From Gnetum montanum (lineage: Eukaryota > Streptophyta > Gnetopsida > Gnetales > Gnetaceae), in the NCBI GenBank assembly GCA_015680685.1, contig MNCI01006623.1, forward strand, positions 205,019 to 269,018: a DNA stretch of 64,000 nucleotides, read 5' to 3'. This document shows, piece by piece, positions 32,691-42,619 of the stretch. Made by a program: the position numbers and the translations under genes. Within the stretch, counting starts at the first letter, position 1, and every line of letters begins with the position of its first letter. Under the pieces are notes generated by a model. That model was not told the DNA's origin. It saw nothing but the letters and a program-made list of their open reading frames with translations, and did no database searches.

Positions 32691-33881
32691 TTGAATAGCG
32701 AACCCACCACATCCACCCAACCATTCTATTAATAAGAGGTTCTACTCTGGGTACGATGATATTCTTTACATCATTAAAACTTAAAGTAATTTTGTGCTCA
32801 TTATGCCTAGAGTGAAAAATGATGGACTAAGAGGGAATGGCTAGGGTGTGACATCAAAGGAACTTGTGGATTCTCTTTGGTGACATCTATAGGTGCTATC
32901 ATGCAACTTGGTTGTACTAAGATCCTTGTAGATCTAATTAAAAATGAGATTAATAGTATTAAATTCATCCAATAAAGAATCTAATGCTATTCTAGGGGAT
33001 CCCACTGGAAAGACATGCATCCATGCCTGAAGGTGGGCGGCTTCTCTAGAGATTACATCAAAAAAAATAAAGAGAGAGAGAAGAGAGTGTGCCAAAGTGG
33101 CCAAAAAAAAGTATGCTTCAAAGAAATTCCAAGTCACTCCTTCCTTGCACAAAATGCCAAGTGATCGTACGCCTTGCTATCATGGTGCTCTTATGGTTGT
33201 CCATCATTGGATGAAACGATGGAATGTCATTGATCGGAGGAAAGGACTTGGTCTTGATTTTGTAGTGATGGGCTAATGACACATTAATCATGTCCTACAC
33301 TCAAGATTCATTGTGCCTAGAGTCAGTTGCCTCACATTTCAATCTCTACAATCCTTTCTCCGATTCATCCCATCTCGCTATTCATGTCTTTGTGACTCGT
33401 GTCTTGTGTAGCATTGAATTCATACCTCATCATGGTGGTATCTACATGTGTGTGTTTTTTTGCATCGGTATAGATTAAATATAACCCTTTTAGTGCCTAC
33501 AGACATTTTAAGGTGTGGTTATGCAAGGGCATTATAGGTTGGAACCTACTTTGGGGATGACCCACTTGCATGACTTTTGTAATTTGTACTTGTTGCACAC
33601 CACCACATCATCTTATACCCTTCGAGTACTGCATTGTCAAATCTATTCTTTCCTTTTTCATCATTTTATGAAACGTTCCTCAAAACCAAGTCCTTTGATG
33701 TGTCACCTAAACAAACCAGGCCCAAAATTAAACTGTTAGGGAAACTTCCTTGAAAAACTGTCTAACTCTAAAATCACACTAAGCAACGAATTCAACAATT
33801 ACTTAAGGCAATAAGTAAGGTATGAAATAATTGAACTTCTTTCAATAACATTACTAACAATTCATCTTTGTGTGATTATAG
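32691..33881 (+). other. 3' non-coding region with blocks conserved between elements
   Basis: Two blocks recur elsewhere. The first, around 32800-32890 (CTCATTATGCCTAG, then GTGTGACATCAAAGGAACTT), matches 47200-47330 on minus and 61790-61860 on plus. The second, around 33490-33570 (AAGGGCATTA to TTTGGGGATGACCCAC), matches 46475-46560 on minus and 62465-62545 on plus. No protein motif is recognised. Confidence 0.65.
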
Positions 33882-34420
33882 ATGGCCCTAACAAGAGGAA
33901 AATAAGGAGGACCTTCTCAAGGTGTAATTAAATGCCCAGGGGGAGGCAAATGCCAAGGACCTCATGTAGAACAAGCAGAGCAGGAGGCACAGTCATTCAG
34001 CATCCATCAAGGACCTCTTCTCACTGCACAAGCTGGCCAAGCAAAAGGAGGAGAGGTCAGGGCCTGAGCTTATGAAGAGGAATGATGGCTATTTGCAACA
34101 TGGCATGTCAAGGCCAATCAAGTGTTCTTGTAGTTGTCATGTCCATGGAAAGTTCCGACTCCATCAAACATTGGAACATTAGTATGGACAATTCATAATC
34201 CATAGATAGAAGAAAAGAAATGTCAAGTGCTTCTTCAATGGTATCAATCTCAAAAGCCTGGTGTGCAAAACAAAGGAAAGGCACCCATGGAGGAGCCACC
34301 ACTACCAGGAGCCCCATGAGTTCCACAAATTTTATCATTTTTTGTCTATGTCCCAATTTTTTCATATCCACTGCAGCATGAACAAATTTCTAGTTAGTCA
34401 ATAATCCCATACCTATCCAC
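33882..34420 (+). pseudogene. 3' ORF remnant, internally deleted
   Basis: The ATG at 33882 directly follows TGTGATTATAG, a splice-acceptor-like sequence. The N-terminus reads MALTRGK, then VEQAEQEAQSFSIHQGPLL, matching the full copy at 44614 (AEQVE-stop-EAQSFNIYQ). About 200 bp later it reads QVFL, LSCPWKVPTPSNIGTLVWTI and KGKAPMEEPPLPGAP, the conserved C-terminal block also seen at 37.1-37.3, 42.65-42.85 and 49.7-50.0 kb. The middle of the ORF is therefore deleted. The function of this family-specific ORF is unknown. Confidence 0.7.
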
Positions 34421-34491
34421 TTTGTATTCAAATGAGCTTTTTCCTCACTTTCTTTAACTCGAGGACAAGTTGTTATTCAATTGTGGGGGTA

Positions 34492-35369
34492 TGATGAAGT
34501 GCTAAACAGTCGATGCGTCAACTAGGCTGCATATACAGGGCCCCATATATGTGGCTGTGTCGACGCGGCCCCGTCGAGACATCCCTCCATGCATCGATGT
34601 CGCCCCGTTTACGCAGAGCCTATTTTAGCCTATAAATAAGTGACCCTCTACCACACTTAGGTACCTTTCAAGTATTTGTAGAGAAGCCCTTGTAGTTTGT
34701 TTCCATAGGAGTTAGACTATTTTCCCAAGTGCATGCCCACAGTCTGATGCTTGTAATTGTATGGCACCTTTATTTGAGTGTGACGTACTTAGACACATAC
34801 ATGATCGGCAATAAAGATTGAGATTACTTCATCATTGCAGCATTCACTTAGTTTTAATTATTTAATTATTATTGTTATTTATTATTTTCTTAGTTAATAT
34901 TTCTTTACCATCATTTACTATTCTTTTTGTTAATTGTAGAATGATTACGACTTAATCATGAGCATTTAAGTGTGACTACTTGGTAACCTAGTAGCGTACC
35001 TAGGATCTACGCTTGGTAATCCCAATAGTAGTCATGCACGAGGTCCAAGATGTGTACAGATAATTAAGGAACAGATTCTCATCACACTTAGGCTAGCTTA
35101 GACTTCATTTCCTATTGCTTATTAGTTTAATTAAGATTATTTTCCATTGTCTCTAGTAGTAGCACTAGTTTAGGATCACATCATACACCTCACTCTAGAC
35201 TAAACCATATGTGATAAAGCAAATACTAGTCCAGGTGGGAAGACAATGAACTGCGATCAACGTGTAACTATCTAGATACCACAACTAGCCTATCCACGGA
35301 GTTTGATCGGATCGTGCGTGAATGCTCGTATTTGTATGGTTGAGTGTAGGGGTACCTTGCCACTCATTA
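34492..35369 (+). mobile_element. 3' LTR of the gag-only element
   Basis: Preceded by ACTCGAGGACAAG and a GTGGGGGTA polypurine-like tract; starts TGATGAAGTG. TATA box CCTATAAATAAGTG at about 34634; AATAAA at about 34811; ends CACTCATTA, against CTCATCA in the partner. 878 bp. It retains the ~250 bp missing at the n in the 5' LTR. U3 holds GTCGATGCGTCAAC, GTGTCGACGCGGCCCCGTCGA and CATCGATGTCG, all built around TCGA or CGATG palindromes. Confidence 0.88.
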
Positions 35370-35427
35370 GATAGCTTGCTACTCTAATGATATAATTAGA
35401 CATGATCATTCTACCTCTTGTGCAGAA

Positions 35428-37400
35428 ATGATGAAGGACAAAGTCCCTACCAAGGTGATCAAAGAAGATCAGTTACCACCACCATGTACTCATGAGCAAA
35501 TAACATTAGAATCTCATGCTACTATTGAGCACATGCACGAATTCTATGAGCAACTCCTATAGTAGCAATAGGTAGGATTGAGTGGTGGTGAACCATCGAT
35601 GTACAAATCAACCATGAGCCATCTTAATGATGTGGCCCAATCCATTAGCCAGATGGAGGATGCAATGTTAATATTTTCTACCCAATGAATGCAAGTGCCC
35701 GTGTGGTCAAATCCTAGTACTCAAAAAGTAACGGTGTCTCTTTTAGAACAACCACAATTTCAGAAATTTTTGGGAATGTCCCTAACTTCTCAGTGCATTT
35801 GGAGGGTGAGGGGGTAACTATTTGGGTGATGCAACACCAAAGGTAGAAAATAGTGACAGAAGTGATGGTTGATAGAGTGGCTAATGCAGTCAATGCCCTT
35901 GCAACACCTATACTAAATGTAACTACACTTAAAGATCTGCAAGTGTTGATAGGAGCACTAAGTGGGAGATTCAATGCAAATCAGCATAAAGAGTTGCTAG
36001 ACTAACTGATTGGAATTGAGTAACCAATTTTGAATATCTTTGATATTCCAAAAACCATTTTAGTAAACTAGTTGGAGCTACTTGAGGCTATGGGCAAAGC
36101 TCTCATTGCCAATGCCCAACTTGAAATAGCCCAAGCTGAGATTCAACACTTGGCTATGGAAGTTGGGAAACTTAGGGCCCACCTCTCTAATCCCACTATA
36201 CTCAACCAAGAAATCTCAAGAGATAAAACTTTCTAATAGCTTTAGCAAAAACTCCAAGAGGCTAATTATGCAAAGGAGTTGGTGATCTTTGATTAGTCCT
36301 TAACAGATTCCATCACCTACAAGATTCAAAATGACTTATTAGAGGTTTGCTAGGAGAACATAAAGCTAACCTAAGAAAACCATTATCTATGTAATGTTGA
36401 GATGTAGAAAGAGCTAATGTCAAAATTCATCCGATAATAGTAGGAGCACCTTGCAAGGGTAAATAATTAATTAAGTAGGTTGCCTATAGAGAATCAAAAT
36501 CTCTTAATGGAGGAGGTGCATGTCCTTCACTAGAAATTTGTCATTGAAATCACCACCTCAAAAAATGATGCCCTCAAGTACAAAAGGGTCAAGAATCATT
36601 AGAGAGACTAGGTTGATCTTCTAAACGAAATCAATGAAAAACACATTCAACTAGTGAAGGCAAAGGTGAATGAAGCCCTCCAGTAGCTCTAACAAGGAGG
36701 TGATGTCTAGTAGCCCATCTTTGATGGGCTAAACAAGTACAACAAGGCTGAAATCCACCTCAAGGGGGTGCAGATCGAGGAGACGATGAAGTACATGGAA
36801 CTTACCAACCTCTGTTACTCAAACTTGGCAATGTTGACCATCGAATTGTTGAAGTTAGAATTAGAGAAGTAAGTGGCCAACTTGTATCTTCTGTACAAGG
36901 TAGAGTTCAAGCACCATAAAGAGACCAAGCAGAATCTTGAGATAGCAAATACAAAACTCAAGGTTCTCAAGGTGAAGTTCACTAATCATAGATCAATAAC
37001 AAAGAACTTGGCCAAGAAAATGAATGACTACCAAGAGCTATAGAATGCACTTAGAGTGTTCAACATCGAACAAAAATAGTTCACTACCTGGTCTATCAAT
37101 GTTAAAAAGTTATTCTTAGCAATGCCGTGTCCTTGGAATGTTTCCATACCAAACCACATTGGTGATGCTACGTGGACTACGTATGATCCCAAGAGTAAGG
37201 AGGAGAAGATGAAAGCATTGTTGGATGCTTTTTGTCTTTTGCTAGAAGTTGTAGCTACAACAAGATAGCCACAATCACTACCTCAATAACTGCATGCATT
37301 AGAGGTAGGAGAAGGTCCTTTAACATCTTAGAAGCCTCCATTTCCTAGGACCATCTAATTTTCTTTCTCATCATCAAGCCATCAGAGGGGTTGTGCTAAA
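35428..37400 (+). pseudogene. Coiled-coil 3' ORF of an Athila-like element, decayed
   Basis: The ATG at 35428 lies a few bases after CTACCTCTTGTGCAG, a good splice acceptor. About 650 codons with many stops, mostly TAG or TAA. The N-terminal part is Glu/His-rich (THEQITLESHATIEHMHEFY); the middle is strongly heptad-like (GKALIANAQLEIAQAEIQHL, LRAHLSNPTILNQEISRDK); the C-terminal third reads TMKYMELTNLCYSNLAMLTI, ASLYxLYKVEFKHH-type, TTWSINVKKLFLAMPCPWNV, IPNHIGDATWTTYDPKSKEE. The last blocks recur in three other copies (33.9, 42.6 and 49.7 kb). A polypurine-like tract and LTR follow directly, so it occupies the position of the env-like ORF of Athila elements, but no signal peptide or membrane segment is visible. 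Confidence 0.7.
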
Positions 37401-37608
37401 ATGTTTTATCATAGTATTCAGTTTTTTTGTCATGAATACCAAATTTTTGTAATGACTATAAATTTTTACACTTAGGTACTTAATTTTTGTTTGTGTTAAT
37501 TGTGTGTCTATAGTTAGTCAATAATCCCATACCTTCCCAATATTTTGTAAAGAACTTTTTTATCTCTTTGTTCACTCGAGGATAAGTTTTCATTCAGTCA
37601 TGGGGGTA

Positions 37609-38463
37609 TCATGAAGCATCTTCATGGGTTGCATCAATAGGATGCTATTGACATGATCCCATCGATGCAGTCATGTCAACATATGATCTACTGCATTGAC
37701 ATGATCCAGCCAATGTAGTGTCTATCTTTGGCTATAAATATGCACTCACCAACCACATTTATGACATTCCATAGTTAGTATCCTAGCCAAGTTCTTATAG
37801 TTTTTCCTTCCAAAAGAATATTTTCTAAGTACCTGCAGTAGGAGTGAGAAGTATATAGATCTTTCTTTGAGCACTAATACACCTAAGCACCTTAGTGTGA
37901 TCAATAATAAAGATGAGCTTTCTTCACAAACCTTACAGCATTTGGAAATAGTTTAATGTTTACTTAATGCATTTATTATTTGAGAAATTTACTTTAATGG
38001 ATTGAATTGATTAATTAAATAGTGATTAATTAAAGAACATAAGTATGATCACTTCAAGCATACATTTAACACTTGGTAATCCCAGTAGCACCTAATGCAT
38101 GGTAATCCAATAGTATTGCAATGTGTCCAGGAAATGTATAGAAAGTGGAAATGAATGCTTATGTTAGGTTTAGTTAAGATATTAGTTAGTTATTAGATTA
38201 ATCAAATATTTAATTAGTTTATGTTTATACTTAAGTGACTTAAACAATAAAACATAAAATGATAAAAATTAGATGCTTTAGTTACACTTAACCATACACT
38301 TGCACTTCACAAGTAAAACTGAGAAGACAACAACAATGTCTGTTAGATTCACTTCCTAGACCCTATGTGTGTAGAAATCTAAAGTCTACAGAATTTTATT
38401 GAATCACTTAATGAACACTAGTGATTTATATCGTTGCACATAGGGTATAATCTCTACTCCTCA
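37609..38463 (+). mobile_element. LTR following the coiled-coil ORF
   Basis: Preceded by CACTCGAGGATAAG and CATGGGGGTA; starts TCATGAAGC (TG mutated to TC); TATA box GGCTATAAATATGC at about 37731; AATAAAGATGAGC at about 37907; ends CTACTCCTCA at 38463. 855 bp. Its U3 carries repeated GCATTGACATGATCC and CATCGATGCAGTCATGTCAAC motifs. The LTR meets an oppositely oriented integrase directly. Confidence 0.75.
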
Positions 38464-38499
38464 TAATTGTACAGATTAGCATTCTAGTTATTTTTCTAT

Positions 38500-39110
38500 T
38501 CATGACTTCTTCTTAATTGTTAGCTTAGGGATGATATGGCATTGTTAGTTTTTGTTCCACCCCCAAGTGTTGCATTAGTTTTCAAAAGGTTGCACTTATA
38601 AAATGTGTTCCATTATCAAAAATATGTGCCTTAGCATACTAAACCTATTTACCACATTTTGGTGTACAAACCATGTTGTTGTAGAGGATGAGTAATCAAT
38701 GATGGAAGCAAATTTAGCTCATTTGATGTAGTAGTCAACTGCTACGATGATGTATGTCTAACCATTAGACATGGGGTTTATGGGCCCCATGAAATCAATG
38801 TGCCAAGTATCAAAAGGCTCTAGTGGTTGAATCGAAAATTGTGATCCTTTCATCTATACAGTCATCCCTCCATTTCCTTGACAACATTCATATGAACAGG
38901 AGAACTAATGAGCATCCTTAAAGATGACCGACCACTAATATTCTACCATGAGGATTTTAATGGTTGTCCTTCTCCTAGCATAATGGCCCCCACAAGGATT
39001 CTCATGATCATCTTGGAGGATTTGAAGTTAATCATTATTAGCCACATACCATTGTACCAAGCCATCAGTGTAAACCTTATAAAGATTACCCCTAAATTCA
39101 CTATAGTATT
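38500..39110 (-). pseudogene. Athila-like integrase, decayed (38.5-41.6 kb)
   Basis: Minus strand. Zinc finger DDHENPCGGHYARRRTTIKI (about 39010-38950); core PLEPFDTWHIDFMGPINPM with the first Asp (about 38790), YIIVAVDYY and TTWFVHQNVVNRFSM. The second-Asp block reads IFLIMEHIL in the same frame, so it is frameshifted or lost, and the Glu block is broken. Truncated at about 38500 by the plus-strand LTR. Confidence 0.8.
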
Positions 39111-40730
39111 TGGCTTAGTGAAGAAACTGTTGTTTCTTCCTGATATCCCATTCTTGCAACATCTCCTAAGTGAGTAGATAGGAGAGAAAGTTATTGTTTC
39201 AATTAGTATCTTTGGGATTTGTGTTTCAATAGTTTTGAAAAAAATGAGTTCATTTGGAAATTGGTTAGATAAATATCCTTTATCCTCTTTGTTGTCCCAT
39301 CAAAACTAAGACAAGTGATCAATGACCACATTCTTGGTTCCCTTTTTTTCCATCATGATAAGATTGACCTCCTGTAGAATCACTAGCCACCATATGACAT
39401 GGGGCTTACCATTGGTTTATTCATGAGAAATCAAATATCACTATGGTATGTGTGCATAAAAACTTGATATCTAAGCACATAGCGCCTAAATTTCTCTAAA
39501 ACATTCACCATCACCATGAGCTATTTTTTTGTAGTGGTGTAGGTCAATTGTTCTCCCACAATGTTTTGGCTTGCATAATAGATGTAGTAAGGACATTTTT
39601 GTGCATACAATTTTGTAAGCATGGCCCTTAAAACATAGTTGGATGCATTAGTTATAATGTAAAATGGTTTGGACTAGTTGGGAACACATAGAATTGGAGT
39701 TTCCATGAGCTTTTTCTTTAACTATTGGAATTCATTCTTGCATTTCCTAGTCTAGGTGAAAGGTGCATCCTTCTTAGTAAGCTCAACTAATGGCTTAGAG
39801 ATTTTCAAGTTCTTAATGAATTACTTATAATAACCAATATGACTAAGGAATGACCTTACTTATTTTACCATTTTAGGTTGCCTAGTGATTCCTTGGATTA
39901 CCTATACTTTTTCTAGGTCTACCTTAATCCCTTTTCTTGAAATCCTATGCCTTGGTATAATGTCTTTTTGGACCATCAAATGGCTCTTTTTCCAGTTGAG
40001 CTTTAATTTAGTCTCCTTGTAGGGTTGAATCACCTACTCAAGATGTTCCATGGCTTGCTCTAATGTAGTATCATAAGTAAATAAGTCATCCATGAAGACT
40101 TCTATCCCACTACCAATTTGCTATTGGAAGATATTGAGGACCAATAATTGGAATGTAGCAAATGCATTGCATAGGCCAAATGACATATTTCTGTATCCAA
40201 AAGTTCCCTAGGAACTTGTGAATGTAGTTTTGGCCTAGTTCTTTAGTGTAATTATAGCCACTATAGCTATCTAGAAAGCTATAATAGCAATGCCCTGCTA
40301 TGTATCCAACGCTTGATTTACAAATGGTAATAAAAACTCATCCTTGTAAGTTTCTATGTTCAATAGCTAGAAGTCTATACAGACTTCATCTTTCTTCATT
40401 TTTTGGGAACAATAACAAGTGGGCTAACCTATTCACTATCTGCAATCAAGTAGATGAACCTATCCTTAAGGATTTATTCAATCTTCTCTTTCATAACCTA
40501 CTTCAATTTGGAATTCAACCTATGTTGTAGCTACCTCTTTGGATTGATGGAGAAGTCTATATAAATGCAATGTTGGCATATCCATGGATCGATTCTTATG
40601 AGTTCATGATATGACCAAGAAAAGGTTATTGGACATTTGTTCACCACCTTCAATAGCTTTTATTTTTTGGTTTGAATCAATTTTAGTATTCATGATTACC
40701 AGCTTGCCATTGTTGAAAAAGACATATTTC
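39111..40730 (-). pseudogene. Athila-like RT and RNase H, decayed
   Basis: Minus strand between the integrase and protease of the same element. RT retains the catalytic block IEVFMDDLFTYD (about 40100). The overall order matches 16.6-18.3 kb and 52.7-54.4 kb, with stops in every block. Confidence 0.78.
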
Positions 40731-40879
40731 ATCACTACTATTAAATCCTTTAATTCAAGGGGTTCTTATTAAATTTTATCAAGGATCTCTAACTCTCCAC
40801 AATCCATGTCACTTTTTGTGTGGGAAATTTCATGATGGAATTGCTACATTTCCTCCATACTTTCGATATAAGTACTAGT

Positions 40880-41575
40880 GAGGCTCTTAGATGGTTCCAT
40901 GCACATAGTAGCTTCAGCTTGGTAACCTATTATCAGCCACTAGGTACCCTCTTGTTTCATGGCTATTACATATAGGCACTTTTGAATTACTACTATTTTA
41001 GTACACTAGCATGCTTGGAATGATGTACCTTTGATCATCCATAGTTTTTACATATAATGTCACCTAGTGTCATTATATGCGATACATGCAACTATTTTCT
41101 TCTTAACTTTGCTAAACTCATTCTTCTTGGAAATTTTCAACGAAAGGTCTTGGATCCCCATCTTGGCATCAATCATACTTATTCATGTCCTTCCCATAAT
41201 CATATGGAAGGCCCCCTTACAATTTTCACATGAATCATAAAGAAACCAGCAAGATAGGACCATCCACAAATGGTGGGCACAATGTCCCTCACTAGCCCCA
41301 TAGGGATAGTGATAAACTAATCTTTTAGGTCTAGTCTAATGTTACTCTTCTTTAAAGGAGGTAGGTTCCAAGCCTTATACATTTCTTGGAAAATCAAGTT
41401 GACTGCAAAACCTAAACTCAAGAGGTCCTTGCATGGTTCATTTCATGTGATCTGTAAGTAAATGATGGAACTTCCAAGAAAAAATTGTTTCCTAAAAATG
41501 TGATCAAGCATTATCCAATCTGTAATCACATGGATCAACATGATAGTGTGGATCTAAGAAGATGTTTGGTTTGAA
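40880..41575 (-). pseudogene. Athila-like protease, decayed, gag missing
   Basis: Minus strand. Reads VITDWIMLDHIFRK, IIYLQIT-stop-NEPCKDLL, then LGFAVNLIFQEMYKAWNLPP, LKKSNIRLDL and IPMGLVRDIVPTICGWSY. It aligns along its length with the protease at 60.45 kb; the active site DSGSG has become SLGFA, so it is dead. The element stops just upstream of this domain: an LTR on the same strand abuts it at 41582 and gag is absent. Confidence 0.8.
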
Positions 41576-41581
41576 GGCCAA

Positions 41582-42458
41582 TGAGTGGTGGATTAATCCA
41601 ACACCTAACCATACAAGTCACAGGTGTTCACGTGAAACCAAATCATAATCCATGGACAAGGCAATGTTAATATGCTAGCAATTGGTTTAAGTTCAAGACC
41701 ATTTTATTCTCACATGAAGCTAATGAAGTCTATAGGTATGTTTTAGCTCATAATGAGGTATATGATATCTAATGTTGGTAGGCCATCATTACTCCTAGCA
41801 AAAATAATGAAAATGAAAATGATTTCTAAGTCTAAGTAAAGCAAGTAAACGGACCTATTCTGGCCTATGGTGATGAGTATCCATTCTTGATCTTCTGTAC
41901 ATACCTTGTGCTTCATGTAACTACTATTGGTATACCAAGTGTAGCACTATTGGATGTACCAAGTGATAACACTACTGGGTTGTCAAGCAATTACACTTAA
42001 GTGCTTGAGGTTAATCATACTCATTCCACTTCATAACAATAGCAATAGTAAAGTGTATGGACTATTAAAAACATTAACAATGAAATCATTATGCTAAATC
42101 AAAATAGTAAACTAGGAGAATGCTATAATAGTGAGAAATAGCTTGATCTTTATTTCCAATCATAGTTGTGTCCAAGTACAATATGTTTGAACAAAGACAT
42201 CATGCAATAAGTCATGCTAGCCTACAAGCCTTTACACTTCTAAGTGCTAGATTATAAAAATAAACTAAAAGAGTTTTGTTACTATGGAATGAAAAATTAT
42301 ACAATTTTTGCATCCAAGTTTCATATTTATAGGGCTACACACACCCCAAGACGTTGTATCAACAATGACATAGCATGTGCTATGATATCCTACTTATGAT
42401 ATTGTTGATGCAATATCGTTGTTATGATACCATTGGTGGACAAAAATTGACTTTATCA
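41582..42458 (-). mobile_element. LTR between two partial Athila-like elements
   Basis: Read on minus it starts TGATAAAG (42458) after CAGTCATGGGGGTA and ends GTATGGTTAGGTGTTGG and CCACCACTCAT (about 41582), matching LTR ends elsewhere. 877 bp. On its upstream side lies a 3' ORF with a polypurine-like tract (so it is that element's 3' LTR); on its downstream side lies the protease of the same strand. U3 holds ATAGCATGTGCTAT and repeated GATATTG/CAATATCG motifs. Confidence 0.75.
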
Positions 42459-42619
42459 TACCCCCATGACTGGCTGGAAACTCATCCTCAAGTTAAAATG
42501 AAATGAGGATAGAGTCCCTTACAAAATTAAATAGTATCTTTACATCACATTAAATGCTGCAGTGGTGTTTTACAAAAGACTAAGACACGTTGATATGATA
42601 AAGCAATAAACAAAAGCTA

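Noticed and set aside
34108-34371. Minus-strand frame of 87 codons
   Set aside because: Antisense shadow of the 3' ORF C-terminal block on the plus strand.
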